Assembly: GCA_022592445.1 (NCBI GenBank)
Contig: JABYQR010000038.1
Location: 124,001-188,000, forward strand
Source of the DNA: Cytidiella melzeri
Taxonomy: Eukaryota > Basidiomycota > Agaricomycetes > Polyporales > Irpicaceae
Direction of reading: 5' to 3'
Length of the DNA stretch: 64,000 nucleotides
The notes beneath the pieces were generated by a model that worked only from the letters and a program-made list of their open reading frames with translations, had not been told where the DNA came from and did not search any database. Position 1 is the stretch's first letter. Each line of letters starts with the position of its first letter. Shown here piece by piece: positions 9,711 through 21,544 of the stretch. The position numbers were made by a program, and so were the translations under genes.

Positions 9711-11608
9711 ATGCGACCAGAGCTGTCCATCCTATCCTTTCTTTGCGCCTCTTTGCTCCTCGGTTTGGCGTTCCTGCACGCGAAATCGCAGAATGTCGCT
9801 GTACTGGCGTTGATATCGTGGCTCCTAATAGGAAACATCATCCAAGGCGTAGACAGCATTATCTGGTCCGCAAATGAAACTGTTCGTCTCAACGTTTGGT
9901 GTGATATCAGTGAGTTATTCCATTCTTGCGGTCCAGACGGGCTCTTCATACTTCAAAAAACTCTCTAGGTTCCAAACTACTCCTCGGTTCTCGATTAGCG
10001 TTGCCAGCGGCATGTACCTGCATTTGCGTCCACCTACACTACCTCTCATCGATGCGAAATACCCGCCTCCGTCGAAATAGGGTTCTCATCGAGTTCATGT
10101 CGTGTCTAATCCTCCCGTTAACGTACATGGCACTTCGTGAGTATTCCATCATCATCACTACCACTTTACACGTTAACCATGACAACACAGATACGATTGT
10201 CCAGGACCACCGCTTTGTTCTCGCTGAAGACTTTGGCTGTGTTGCCTCGGTTTATACGTCGACTCCTGCGCTGATCCTGGTATGGATACCACCCATCATC
10301 CTTAGCATCACCAGTATTGTCTATGGAAGCCTCGCCTTGTGGCGACACACGCATCGTAATCGGCGCGTTTCAGACCGTTTCGGCATACCGTCACGACTCA
10401 TCACGGTCACGTTCCTCCGTCCATTGCTCACGGCAGTCTTCACATCCTTGCTCACCTTCTGCGTTTCGATCTTCGACATCTACGCCTCCACGTCTTCAGC
10501 TCACGGCCTACGACCCTGGACATCACTCGCCCATGTGCACGCGAATCTTGCTCAAGTTCTTGTCCTCTCCACGTCAGACAGCTTGGGGATAACGAGGATA
10601 GAAGTGTCCTGGTGGATTATCCCAGCCTCCACCTTGGTCTTCAGCTGTATGGCAGCCATTGGACTCGTCGTTTGCGCTAGCGACGAATCGATCACCGGCT
10701 TTCGCTCAGCCAGAAAGTGGTTCCGTTCTACGCTATTACGCCAGTCCGACGACAAAGACACGTTTATCCAGTCAGCCAGAGACCTATCAAGACGACTCAC
10801 CCTCAATACTCCGACCCTGCCACTTCCTGTTCATCTTTCAGGTAATGAATGGGATGACAGCCTTCGCGAGTCTGGAAGATCCAAGCCGAAGCTCGCTCCG
10901 ATTGTATGCGACGTCCCGCCACCACCAGTTTCGCCTAACGAATCCGAATCGGATTGCGACGCCTCATTCAAAGCAGCAACTCTCGCATACCTACAGTCTC
11001 CTACAGGTCGCGAGACGATCCAAGCTGGCCTCCGCTCGCAGGCATCGTCTCCCACATCGGGCACCATCTCACAACTCGGTCCTAGGTGGTCAACCCTACT
11101 TTCGACTCCGCCACCAGCCATGACACATTCACCATCTGCCTCGCCCGCGAACTCTATCTTATCATCTCCGTGGCCACAACCTCCCTCAGATGTCCCCGTC
11201 TCTCCCCAGAAGCCTTCTCCAGCAGGCATGAAACAACCCGTGTCAGTGTCACCTCCGGACACCGACCGTCAACCAGCCCGTCCATCCAGTATAGGCTCGC
11301 TAACGGGGAGTCTGGCGTCCATCATTGATGCTAGCGGCTACATTCCTGATCCCGACATCTTCCTGCACAGCGTCAGGTCGCCAACTGGTCCTGCACCGTT
11401 TCAGCACGCTGGCATCCCAGCAGCTGCCGAGGCTAACGCACGTCCCTCAACTCTGCCGCGAGCTCCACGACGTGTATCCAGCCAGGAATCGTTGAGTTCA
11501 CGTAGCATCAGCCTCGGCGGTGGTAAGCGCAGTGGAGGGTTCCGCAAGAAGGAAAGCTACGGAGACGCGGTATACATGACCGTGGTCCACGAGACTCAAG
11601 CCGTTTAA
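9711..11608 (+). CDS. STE3: STE3-type pheromone receptor with long cytosolic tail (receptor 3)
   Basis: Third STE3-class GPCR, spliced as 9711-9909, 9969-10136 and 10191-11608 to give 594 residues. Shared family blocks are GVDSIIWSA...LNVWCDISS, RLALPAACTC, the IVQDHRF loop followed by AEDFGCVASVYTSTPALI, LWRHTHRNRR at the third cytoplasmic loop and WWIIPASTL in the last helix. The cytosolic tail (about 270 residues) is unusually long, Pro/Ser-rich and without helices, and ends in SQESLSSRSISLGGGKRSGG and a basic segment, giving many possible phosphorylation sites. Long tails occur in some Agaricomycete mating receptors. There are only two introns, against six in receptor 1. A reverse-complement ACAAAGGGA lies 4 bases after the stop codon. 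Confidence 0.92.
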
Positions 11609-12101
11609 TACTCCCTTTGTTCCTCTTCAACGACTAATTTCATCCCTGTTTTCATCATGACATCCCTGTCCCTTCTTACATTTTCGTCATTCGTTCTCCA
11701 GGTTCCAGGGACCACGTACGTCTTTGACGAGCCTTGGCGTGCATCCTCATTTCATCAATGGATCTACGTTGTCTATATTCATGATTGTCTCACTTCTCTC
11801 TCCCACTGTAGCCATACATGACCTTTGAGGTCGCAGCTGTATCCTAGACCTATCTGCGCGCAGATACATACATACTATGCCATCTATACCATAACCGTCC
11901 CTGCTGTGATATAGATTGCCAAGGCAATCGCCAGTGATGTCGTGGGTGGATAGAATGCAAAATGTGTGTCTAATGGATGCTGCACTCTTTGACACACGAG
12001 CTTCTCCTCTCAAATGCCGATGGCGACCATCTCCATTTCCATGTCTCTCGGATAACGATGAACCCCCATATGCAGTGATAGAAATCTTGATAGTGAAGCT
12101 A
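11609..12101. other. Intergenic between convergent 3' ends
   Basis: Terminal flanks of receptor 3 (plus) and the single-pass membrane protein (minus). Apart from the motif at 11612 I see no gene. A short minus frame ending CSIH at about 11972-11986 resembles a CaaX end but has no acidic leader. Confidence 0.5.
11612..11620 (-). promoter_or_regulatory. ACAAAGGGA motif just after receptor 3
   Basis: Exact TCCCTTTGT on the plus strand (ACAAAGGGA on minus) within the receptor 3 3' flank. Its position after a stop codon makes a promoter role for receptor 3 unlikely. It may be chance or an enhancer-type site. Confidence 0.25.
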
Positions 12102-13056
12102 CTATATATCGTAGCTATAGAAAGATGGAGAGGGTTGTGACGGCGACATGCCGGTGTAGGAAAACCGAGCACTATTGACGCTGTCCACTGTAGCCGCCGT
12201 GCTGCTGGGATAGTCGCCAATCGACAGAGTAGCGCTGTGTCGTGCCGTCCGAATGTTCTGGGTGTCGTCCTGTAGTGGCAAAGTCGTGACTGCGGCACGC
12301 CACTGCCTGAATCGACTGGATGATCTAGTAAGAAGGCGCCGTAGAAAATGAGCCGCGGCAGAGGCTGTATGCGTATGTGTGCCATTCCGCGTCGGGGAAG
12401 TATGTTCAAACGATGTATGGGGTGTTGTGTCATGCACTACGAGGATCGGCGGTGCCACAGCATGCCGTGACGGAAGCATCGATCTCACCCGTGAGGGGAC
12501 GGATGGTAGTATGGCCTCATTGGACGATGTTACACTGAGGTTGGAGCTGCGGCTTTCAGTAAACACCAATTGCGCACCAGCTGCTTCTTCGAGGTCCTGC
12601 GGATGGCGACTGCGAATATCTAGAGATACAACGATAGGATTATTACTCCGGCCACGGCACACAATGACATGGATGTACAAACCATAGGAGAGGCCCTGGT
12701 CTTGACTTGGAGGACCGGGCACGTGTGACATATCGTGGTGTGAGCAGCGCCGCCGATTCCCGCAGAGGATTACTAGGGTGATCAGGAGCGAGACACTTGT
12801 GACGGCGAGCAGGACGGCGAGCGTAATGACAGTGGCTTTCGACCCAGATCTTCCATTGCCAAACAACGAAACTGGCAGTGAGGGCCGCATCGCGGGACTG
12901 GAGGGTGCTGTTGGGAACCGCGACGGTACTGAGAAATGGGAAGAGCGGTTCCGCTGTATTGTTGGAAGTGAATTGAAAGGTGTAAGTAACTGGATTTTCG
13001 AAGCGCAGATTAGACACCGAATCATCTTGGCCGTGAATACTTTTCCAACCCAGCAT
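12102..13056 (-). CDS. Single-pass membrane protein with long Ser/Thr-rich cytosolic tail (5' end uncertain)
   Basis: The strong part runs on the minus strand from about 12890 down to the stop at 12102. It has a transmembrane helix (ATVITLAVLLAVTSVSLLITLVIL), a basic stop-transfer CGNRRRC, then about 220 mostly polar residues with Ser/Thr clusters, an SSRFRQW segment and the end PSFYSYDI. A 63-base in-phase segment with GTTTGT and CTCTAG ends, near 12630-12690, may be an intron. Upstream, a different frame (13056 to about 12945) reads as an extracellular segment with FTSNNTAEP, and a 58-base intron (GTACCG...TGCCAG) would join the two. Earlier exons, including a signal peptide, probably lie between 13057 and 13400 but I could not fix them. 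This layout is common in Agaricomycete hypothetical membrane proteins of unknown function. Confidence 0.55.
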
Positions 13057-14616
13057 GAAAAGTCTCTGTCAGTCCAAATTATAAGATAAAGGTCAATACA
13101 TCGTATACAACTACGAGAAGCAGGCTACGTACCAATACCGAAATCAAATGTGCTTGAAATATACGCTGTTCAGTAAAGCTTCCTCCGGGGTAAGCACTGA
13201 CTCTTGCAGAATTCACGATTGACTGTATATATAACACACAGTGGGCAACGGCATACCGGTGTTGAGAGCGTTGCTCTGCAATTGCTGTAGACGAGGAAAC
13301 GTGCCTTTGATCTGTTAGGTCCTGTGCGATTGGCTGTGCGATGGTCTCTGAGCCAATGGTGAGTTTACTGCAAACCTTACATAGCGACCTTGTTAAGTGA
13401 TAGATTACCGTGAGGTACAGTCAGCCTTGGGAACTCCAGCGTGAGTGCAGAATTTGGCCGATGCTGACCATCGCAGGTCACCGACATGCATAGTTCACCA
13501 GACTTGCTGTTGAAATTATGTTGACGTCGGCGCCTGAGAAAACAAGTTTGTTCGAATCATAGGAAGATCGATGTGGGTTGGGACAGCCTGCGATAGATCA
13601 CCAGCGGCCGTAACCAACATGCGAAGTAATATGCCTTGCACTGCCATGCGGCTCTCCGCATTGCCCTTTGCTCGCGCTTTTGCTGGTGGTCGCTGTTGTC
13701 GTCTCCGGGCGGCCTTGGAAATCTGCAGGCACCGCAGCGTCCTTCGCGCCTATAGTTGACAGGACATCATCCGCCCCGTCGTGAAAAGATGGAACGCACC
13801 CCTGCGAGACAGGTGTCAGCTGTCTGTGACTGGCAACTCCTCAGCTGAGCTGACTTACCCGACACTAGTCCAGGCGACAACAGAAACATCGTATTTTGTT
13901 TGATCCAGTCTCAAACTCGAGAGAGGCTGGTAGCGTATCGTACGTACCCATTACTCTGGACCACAGCAGCTAGATATACTGTCAGATGTGAGCTGTCGGG
14001 ATGCAAGAAGTTGCCTGACGCTAGGCTGATCTAAGAAACCAGATGAGGAGGCCTTGGAGAGAGAGAGGATTCGCACCAATTGTTCTTATTTGACCTGTTT
14101 GGAACGATGCCTAAGAACACGTTAAGATCTTCGGCCAATGACGGCAGCAGACACTATCGAATTGGAGGGAGGTGGAAGATACAACATGGATATATTTCTT
14201 CGGAACCACGCAGGCTGCAACATGTACGATCTTTCCTGTCAGAACTGAAGGATTAGCATACCCATTTACAAAACCAAAAAAAGGCATTGCTCACCTGACT
14301 CAATTTTGCGATCTGCTAGTCGCAAGATTATACTACGTAACGGGGACTAGGACAGTACAGTATGATAACTAGGTCGAATAAGAGAAGCGACAACAGAGAT
14401 GAGCAGACGAGGAGCTCCAGCTTCCTATGAGCACAGATTGCAATGGTATCAATACACGACCAAAGGTGATGACAAAATGAAAAAGCGAAGGAGAAGTATG
14501 AGGCTACAAACACAAACGTATCCACTGGTGGAGTCCAACAAACATGAAAAGTCCAAAGATAAGATATGCAAAAGAGCGTTTCGCGCCGACTTGTTTTATT
14601 CACAGCCGTTTTGAGG
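13057..14616. other. Intergenic, about 1.5 kb; may hold 5' exons of the membrane protein
   Basis: A minus-strand frame just upstream (about 13130-13210, ending before a GTACGT donor) could be an earlier exon of the 12102-13056 gene. The rest (13560-14600) shows no supported gene. The plus frame at 13571 and the minus frame at 14328-14603 lack domain or splice support. Confidence 0.4.
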
Positions 14617-16324
14617 TCAAGTAGGTCTTCGCATTATCTCGCTCAGCGTACCAGCCGCCACACGATACGGCCAGCCTGCCACAGCTGCAACGAATTCGAA
14701 CGCCTTGGGGCTGTAGAAGTGAGCAGAGGATGAGGAGGTATCTGGGACGTCGCGAGGTCCATTGAGGCTGCTGCTCCGGCTGCGGCTTCCACTTCGATCT
14801 CGACCCAAAGCTCGTAATTTCACGGTCGCAGACCCCGGGGACAATAGTGAACTCTCTGAGACATACGTGCCCTCCGAATCAGAGTCTTCTGGAATGGTTT
14901 CTAGTGGCGTGCCATTGAAGTAAGGTACGAATGGCGCTGACGCTGAGGACAACGAAGACATTGGCGTTGTCACGGAAAGGAGGTGGGCAGATGACGAGGA
15001 TGGAGACGAAAGTGGACTGGAGGAGCTCCTTCTTATACGTCCCGGTCGTTGCTTGAGCATATAGGAAGGGAGATAGGCGAGAATCAACTCGCCCGTACTC
15101 TCTATGAGCTCCCGCATGCGAGCGAATGGTGCATTCACAATTTTACGCCAGGTGTGCATGCCATCGTGCGACTCCATGTGAGCAGAGAATCGCAGTGCCC
15201 GATTGGCAGCAAGAGCATCGTGCTTGCTACGCTCCTCTAGACGCTGCAAACCAGTTTCCAGCACCGCGAGCCGGTTGTTGTGCGACACCCGCGCAAGTTC
15301 CGTTTTACGCTCGTGTCGGTGAACGAAGCGTTCCAGATCGCCCATAACCTCATTGAGCTCCTCGCACGCCACTCTAGTCGGTTCAATTTCCTCTGTTTGG
15401 GCGTATATGTCGGAGAGAGTGTCTTCCAAGGAGTCTAGACGAGACATGATCGCAGCGAGGGCGTCATCAACAGCTTGGTGACGCTCCTCGTTTAGCGGTC
15501 TGTCTGCCGCGTCCTGAAGGTCATTGGTCCGCTGTTGTAAGCGCTCTATGAGGTGGGCCCACGGTCGAACGCCAGTCGCAAGGACAAAGAGCGTTTGACT
15601 GAACCACGAAAGACTGTCGACTTCCATGGCGGTAAAAATATGGCGAATGAGATGGGATCCAAGGAAAGGAGCCAAGACAGATAGTCCAAGGTAAAACAGC
15701 TCAAGACTTCGCAGTTCAGAGAGTGCAACAGCAGCGGTATGGTATGCGGCGTCCTCCACGCCGTTGACTCCCTTTCGAAGCCTTTGGACTACAGAGGGTC
15801 GAGTGCGGGACTTGTGATATAGCTGCCACGGAACTTGCGAGGGTTCAGTATACTATTACATCGATGATTGAAGACGTACTTTCGATAAGCTGGTGCAGGT
15901 AGTATATTAAGAGCAGCAACAAGCAGAGATGTTTGACGTGGTCACTGCCCGTGAGCCAATTGCCGATGGGGGATATGAGAGCGACTATTATAGATAGGTT
16001 CAAGTCCGTCCATGAACGAGACTTCTCCTCTTGCGCGAAATTACTTGAAGATGAGTTCACTCGACTACGAGGGGGAGCTGGGGGAATTGAGGATGCAGCT
16101 GCCCCGCGTGCTCTACCCTTGCCTTTCGTATCCTGCTCCCCAGTAACATGGTCATCTTCTGCATCTTGATACACCTCGGAGTCGCTCCTCAGGTCCTCCT
16201 CATCGTCTTCGTCTGCACGGTAGCCAGGTTCGAAGTCGGAAGCCGCGTTCGAGTCCGACGATTCAGACCTTGAGGACCCCGAACGCCGTCGAACGCATGA
16301 AGGCCCGGCGTGGGTACCGTTCAT
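14617..16324 (-). CDS. Membrane protein with coiled coil, hypothetical
   Basis: Two exons on the minus strand, 15880-16324 and 14617-15833, joined in frame through a GTACGT...GCAAG intron (LHQLIE then PWQLYHKSRTRPS), about 550 residues. The N-terminal 110 residues are acidic and Ser-rich with a GKGRARG patch. Hydrophobic segments follow (SIIVALISPIGNWL, LCLLLLLIYYLHQLI and, in exon 2, LELFYLGLSVLAPFLGSHLIRHIF). A heptad-rich region of about 130 residues with many Glu/Arg (ERLQQRTNDLQDAADR to LEERSKH) should form a coiled coil. Then comes a disordered Ser-rich part and a short amphipathic C-terminus. No known catalytic domain is visible. An endoplasmic reticulum or nuclear envelope location is only a guess. 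The ATG at 16324 is the first in frame. Confidence 0.75.
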
Positions 16325-16881
16325 CTTCGCTGTGGTCAAAGTCGAGGTGCCTGCACGGATAATCTCAGACTGAGGGAGATGGTGGTAGCATGGATGTTAG
16401 TGGTTAACCGAGTGAACCGAGTCGCTGAGGTCGCGTGGATAATGAGCGCTTGTTTGTTTTCCCTCCGTCTCGAACTACTCAGCTTTGAACCTCGCACAGT
16501 TCACTCAGATACTTGAGAAATATGTGTAAGACCTAATTTATACTATCATCAGAACATACGGCTTGTGAATCTGACCTATACTACTGTTCTTCAGATGCAG
16601 ATCGTCACCGTCTGGGTGCTACAACTCTAATCACTAGCCAAAGCTGAGCGTCGACCGAAAGCTGATAGTGACCCAGTCCTCACAGGATCAGCAGGATTGG
16701 CATATCTGTAATGCACTCACGAACTTCAAGCCATATAATTACTGAGGATTCGAGGGCCCAGAGGATGAATTTCTACGGGACGTCGGCGGATGTAACAAAA
16801 CGAAATCAGATAAATACATACCACTTCAAAGCTACGCGCATCGCAACACGACAACATTCCGTACTCACGGGTGGATAACTG
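16325..16881. other. Intergenic between two minus-strand genes
   Basis: Promoter of the coiled-coil membrane protein and 3' flank of the methyltransferase gene. I see no coding sequence or repeat. Confidence 0.5.
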
Positions 16882-18070
16882 TTACAAGGATCCTTGCTGT
16901 TTCAACATCCTCCTCAACGCGCTGGCTTGCACTATCCATGGGTCCATCCCAAGTTCCGCCAGCCTCTCCAAATATCCGTCCTCTACTTCTTCAAACGTCA
17001 CGACAAAATCCAAGTCGTCTTTTTCGGGCCCTCTACCCTTTCCCTCCTCACCACCGCATGCGATGTCAAGCCAAAGCTTTTCGTACTGCTGGATGTATTG
17101 CGCCTTCAACTTCCCTCTGGGTCCGTGCCCCACGCCCTCAGCAATAGCATAGAAGCTCCCACGGTTGGCATGGATGATGCGGGGCTTGTATGTGCGTAGG
17201 CTGGTCGAAAGGACGTCAAGAATGAATAGTGTCTGCGCTGTGCGAGTCCACTCGACGTGGCTCAACTTCATCACGATTGTATTGCCGTCCCTAACCGCCT
17301 TCAGACCGATGATCATCTGTGAGATCATCAATCGATAGGAGTCCCAATTAGTAGGCTGAGCAAGCTGCGGTGTCAAGTACAACTCGCGCAAATAGTGGCC
17401 GTCCAGGATAACGAGGTCAACATTGCTGTAACGAGTGGGAAACGGGATGAGAGTCTTCCCTCGCAGTTCCTGGGCGGATGGGTGCAATTGATAGTAAGTC
17501 AAGTCTGCCCATTGCAACCTGAATCGCCGGCGAAGCCAGTGCTCGAGGGTATATTCATGCCCACCCTGTTCAAGAGGGAGAGAAATACCCATACCACGGG
17601 CGTCCGGGTTTAAGGACAGAATGTAGGATGTGAAGCTGCCTGGGCAGCATCTACATATGGCCCGTAAGACGCAATCTGTGTCGTTACTCTGAGGTTGATG
17701 ACTGACCCTACGTCCAGAAAACTATAGGGCCCCGAGCTTGGCACAAATGAAGCATAGTCATTGAGCTCCCCGAAGGCCTTCTTCATCAGCGTGAACCACG
17801 CCCGTTTCGCTTTTTCATCTGGCGCGGTAGCTGCCGCTCGCTGCGACGCGAAAAGTTTGTCAAATTCTGCGTTGCTCCAACCCTGCGGTAAACCACATCA
17901 GCACATAGTCTGTAAACCAAAAACCCCCTTACTTTCTCCCGTAACTCTATCAATGTTCTCAATTCTGGTACAGGTAGCTTGTCCAGCAACGCCGGGATCA
18001 GGTTCCTACCCGAACGCAGATGCTGATCGTCGTCGTTTGCTACGGAGGAGGTAGGATCATCAGACACCAT
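16882..18070 (-). CDS. FtsJ/RrmJ-type SAM-dependent methyltransferase domain protein
   Basis: About 350 residues from three exons on the minus strand, starting MVSDDPTSS at 18070. Splicing at a GTCAGT...GTAG intron creates SAM-binding motif I as FLDVGCCPGSFTSYIL, the classic FtsJ DxG(x)xPGGF pattern. Next come the acidic motif DLVILDGHYLR, the beta-strand block NTIVMKLSH with the conserved lysine, and the late block KPRIIHANRGSFYAIAEG. These positions match the K-D-K-E set of 2'-O-methyltransferases, with a lysine in the MKKAFGEL region as a candidate first residue. FtsJ enzymes methylate the ribose 2'-OH of rRNA, tRNA or mRNA caps. The target here cannot be assigned, and Agaricomycetes have several divergent paralogues. 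The last 60 residues (acidic, GYLERLAELG) are extra to the core. Confidence 0.8.
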
Positions 18071-18476
18071 AGTGAACTTGCAAGGTGATGGGCAGACTGT
18101 CTCTCGTGGCTTTATACTCGCGGGTCTTTACATTCATTGAGAACGATATGTAGAAAAGAACACGTCTTCTTCAGCAGCCGTTAAGCCCAGGCCCACACCA
18201 TGTGTAGTGAACGAACTCTAAGTCCTGGAATAACGTAGTGAAGAAGGCATTCGAAAATACAATAAACGTGACGCGGGAAATAACAGTACCTATCATAAGA
18301 ACGATGTCCGATATGATATCCAGAACAAGAAATTCAACAGAGCAGATGAGTAAAATCACACAGCGCAGCAAGAATTCAGTACGAAAGCGCTGCAAAAAGT
18401 CACGAATGCCCATATCCCGCCCACATACGGATACCAAATGAAGCTCTCAGCCGCGCTAGCCCAGTTTTGGTGCAAG
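18071..18476. other. Intergenic between FtsJ-type and BTB genes
   Basis: Promoter of the methyltransferase gene and 3' flank of the BTB gene. The small frames on both strands here are mutually antisense and not supported. Confidence 0.5.
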
Positions 18477-19545
18477 TCATGCTGTCAAAGTCGACGCAGA
18501 CGTTACTGCCAACAAGCCGGTGGCAAGTTCGGGCCCTACGCTGTCTCGAAATCGCTGTTCGAGAACGGTCCACTCCGGCAAGTCGAACAACGACGGCAGC
18601 GTTTCCCAAAGCTCCTCTGTCCCCTTTTTATTCTTACTCTCCCAATTCAACACGCACGGCTGGCAGCATGCGCTGAGGATGGCTTTCCAGTTGAGCCTCT
18701 CAAGCGGATTCATCCAAGGATCGCCTTTGATATCGTATATGGAGGCGCAGAACTCGCAGAACTCCTCGCACCGCGAGGGTGTCTTGCAGTTCGAATGCTC
18801 CTGCGAGTAGTGGCGGAACAAGAACGATTGCGTGTTTGTCCGAGCTTGGTGTGTGAGTAACGGTCGTCCAATGAAGAGAGCACGTTTGTTCTCTGAACGG
18901 AGATCGTAGTGCACGCCGGACACATATATGCCGTCGTATAGGAGGCGCGAACTTGCTGTTGCACAGCAGAACAGGAGGGCTGCGGGGAGCAAGATAGTGG
19001 CGTTCGCTTCGCTTGCGATGTTCGCGACAAGAACATGACGAGGAAAGTCCTCCCGTGGGGTGGAGGAGCTGGAAATGGAGATGTAGGATGAAAGAGTGTT
19101 CGGATACCACTTCTGCAGAGTCTCTACAGCGCGCCGGCGAAGATGTGCAACATCATATTTGGTGCTGAGGCGGAGAATCGATGCAATTTGGTGTGCATCG
19201 TGTAGACTTAGCGAATGCACGTCGAAGAAGCTACAAACATAATTCATCGATTGAACATATAACGAGAACATTACTACTGCACCTCAGACTTGAATCGTGC
19301 AGTGCTTGCAAGAACACATGCATATCGTCTGCGCTGTCACCATACATGACCACCAGAGGGCACCCTTCATAGACTTCTGCCTCACTGGTGGACTGCGGCT
19401 TCCGAATTGATAGCATATGTTTGAATACTGGTGAAGCCTGCGACAAGATGCCAGCGTAGACACGGAACAGCGTGCGCTCTGCCTGGAGAACAATGCTTCC
19501 GTCTGAAAACCATAACTCGGTGTCATGAGTGGGTTCCACCTCCAT
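18477..19545 (-). CDS. BTB/POZ domain protein
   Basis: Two exons on the minus strand, with an intron starting GTCTGAGG near 19285 and ending TTTGTAG near 19229, about 335 residues. The N-terminal BTB fold reads ELWFSDGSIVLQAERTLFRVYAGILSQASPVFKHML and then the acidic region before the intron. Exon 2 continues HDAHQIASILRLSTKYDVAHLRRRAVETL, the end of the BTB/BACK-like part. The C-terminal half has paired cysteines (SACCQPCVLNW and CEEFCEFCA), common in Agaricomycete BTB proteins, which expanded greatly in this class. BTB proteins often act as substrate adaptors for CUL3 ubiquitin ligases; that role is family inference. The start is the first ATG in frame (MEVEPTHD). It diverges from CNOT11. 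Confidence 0.82.
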
Positions 19546-20032
19546 AGCTCTACGGTGACCAGGTGAACCCCGCGTTGTACTAATATTCAAGGGTTATTGC
19601 GGTAAAGACTCCGTGGAGGCTCATAACAAGTCAGAGACCAGGTTTGGGCGGAGGCGCAAGATGGTGGTACGAGGGTACTGTAAGAATTGGGTCTTACCAC
19701 AGTTGCTCAAAATAAGTACTGCCCTAGTCTCGAAGCCAGATGTTCTGGAGGAGACACGGTTGCTGCGCTCCTGGAGGCAGTCGCCAGGGTTCCTGACGAG
19801 GAAAAAAGCGCTGTGACGCCGGCATGATAAGAATTGATACTTGTAATCGGCTTTCAAGTCTTCATTTCAAGCATCAATAATGATGATTACTTACCATATA
19901 ACAACCTAACCCAAGACCGGTGCACGGCCTCCAACTAAGTTCCTTCGACCATCCAGCTCTTGCAACCCCTGGATTATCTCGCGCGATGCTTTGATTCAAG
20001 ACATCACGGGTGCTGCAAATGCTATAAGGATC
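19546..20032. other. Divergent promoter region, BTB gene and CNOT11
   Basis: Upstream DNA shared by the BTB gene (minus) and CNOT11 (plus). A short upstream exon of CNOT11 could lie here, because the frame is open for 42 bases before its first ATG. Nothing else is supported. Confidence 0.45.
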
Positions 20033-21544
20033 ATGCAGACTGCAACTTACTACCAGCAGCCATTGGCCATGAAGTCAATCAACCCGGGCGACCAGCTGCG
20101 CTCGTCTGTGGTCCATCTCCTATCGAGAGGTCTCAACTTGCCATGCTCTGCAGCAGCACAGTCGTACGCGCAGATGGTTCCGTCGACATCGCGATTCCAA
20201 CTCGCGCTCGATGTGCTGCTGCCCCTGTTGGACTCATCTGTCGAGGTAAGCTCCCCTACGTCGACCAATTGCTCTCCGAATAACAGTCAATATCTTGTTG
20301 TAAAGCTCTCACAGCGTATTCTTGCGTCGTACATCCTATACTCGCTATATGCACCTCATCCAATTTCCATGAACCCCTTCCAATCTGCCCTCGCCCTGAC
20401 ATTTGCGAAGGAAAGAGAGCTCGCCACCCAGATTGCGGCCGACGGAGGAGTCGCCCAGAACGAACAGCTGGTCTGGGTCTTGTGGAAAATACTCAAAGGA
20501 GACGGCGGTGACGTGAGTGCGCCGATAGTCTGGCTACAGCTTCACGCTAAGGGTGGCCTTGCTAGATCGGACCGTTCAGTCCTAATAATCTCGCGCGATC
20601 TGCTGTGCCACCCAATCTGCGCGCTTCCAAGCTGACTCTAAAGGACGAAGGAGAAGAGACTGAGCCAGCCAAGTTTGACCCGTAAGTCTCTCTCGAGTCT
20701 GCTCTACAACTTATATATCCATATATCCATCTACTCGCCTAGCTTTGCGGAAGACGCACACCGCGATGTGCGGGCGTCCAACGGCTCAGTCGCAGACGCG
20801 GAGCGTGATAGAGAGATTGAAAGGATATCTCAGGCAATGACACTGCTCTTGGCCGCTCGGAGCCGTGTTTTGACTTTGTCTGAGCAGCGTGTAAGCCCCG
20901 TCTCTCCCTATCACTTGTATTCTTCTCGATTTACGCGTCTTGGATCCAGGTACTCGGCCCACTGATACCTCAATTGACGTCCACGCCGATCATGACCTCC
21001 CACGACTTACCTTCGCTGATCGCCAACAACCCGACGCTCGCGCATCCCATCCTGGTTTCGCTGCTCTCCCAGCCGGCCATCGACACCTACCTCGACGTTC
21101 TTCGACATCTTCCACCGACGCTGCCAACCTACGACGTCCTCGGCCACTTGTTCCGCGACACGACCGTCGTGACTGACCCCACCACAGGAGGCAGGACAAC
21201 CATCGCGGACATCGTCAGGAGCGAAGTTCTCGGCTGGTTTTTACATGAGAGCATTCTCTGGCTGGACAAGGCAGAAGAACACGAACGGGCAGGACTCATC
21301 AGCGACGACCGGTTCGCCAAGGGAGTGGAGAACGTGCGTCTGGTCTTTCTTTAACCCCCGAACATACTTTAGCTCAACATTTCTTCATTAGTTGTGCCGC
21401 TTCTTCATCTCTCTTGCCAATCACCACATCATCGATCTACGCTCAGACGCTGATACCGCCGAGATGAAGCACTTTACGCTTCGCAACGCCTGGATCGAAG
21501 AGGCAAACGCGCTGTACCGCCTGCTCGCTATGAAAGGATACTAA
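20033..21544 (+). CDS. CNOT11: CCR4-NOT complex subunit 11
   Basis: Six exons: 20033-20245, 20306-20512, 20566 to about 20680, 20743-20890, 20950 to about 21333, and a last exon from about 21392 to 21544. All frames join. The CNOT11 core is recognisable: LASYILYSLYAPHPISMNPF, LVWVLWKILKGDGGD then IGPFSPNNLARSAVPPN, and the C-terminal helical domain with LTSTPIMTSHDLPSLIANNPTLAHPILVSLL through LGWFLHESILWLDKAEEH to NLCRFFISLANHHIIDL and NALYRLLAMKGY. CNOT11 pairs with CNOT10 on the CNOT1 N-terminus in the CCR4-NOT deadenylase complex, which shortens mRNA poly(A) tails in the cytoplasm. Budding yeast lacks it but many fungi keep it. The exact start is uncertain (20033 or the later ATG at 20069). 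Confidence 0.88.

Noticed and set aside
11960..12010. Minus-strand short frame ending CSIH before a stop, resembling a CaaX end
   Set aside because: It lacks an ATG with an acidic leader, the residue pattern is not that of a precursor, and the region is the 3' flank of a convergent gene.
14328..14603. Hydrophobic minus-strand frame resembling a membrane protein
   Set aside because: It lies in the 3' flank of the coiled-coil membrane gene, has no splice partner, and its hydrophobicity comes from AT/CT-rich sequence.
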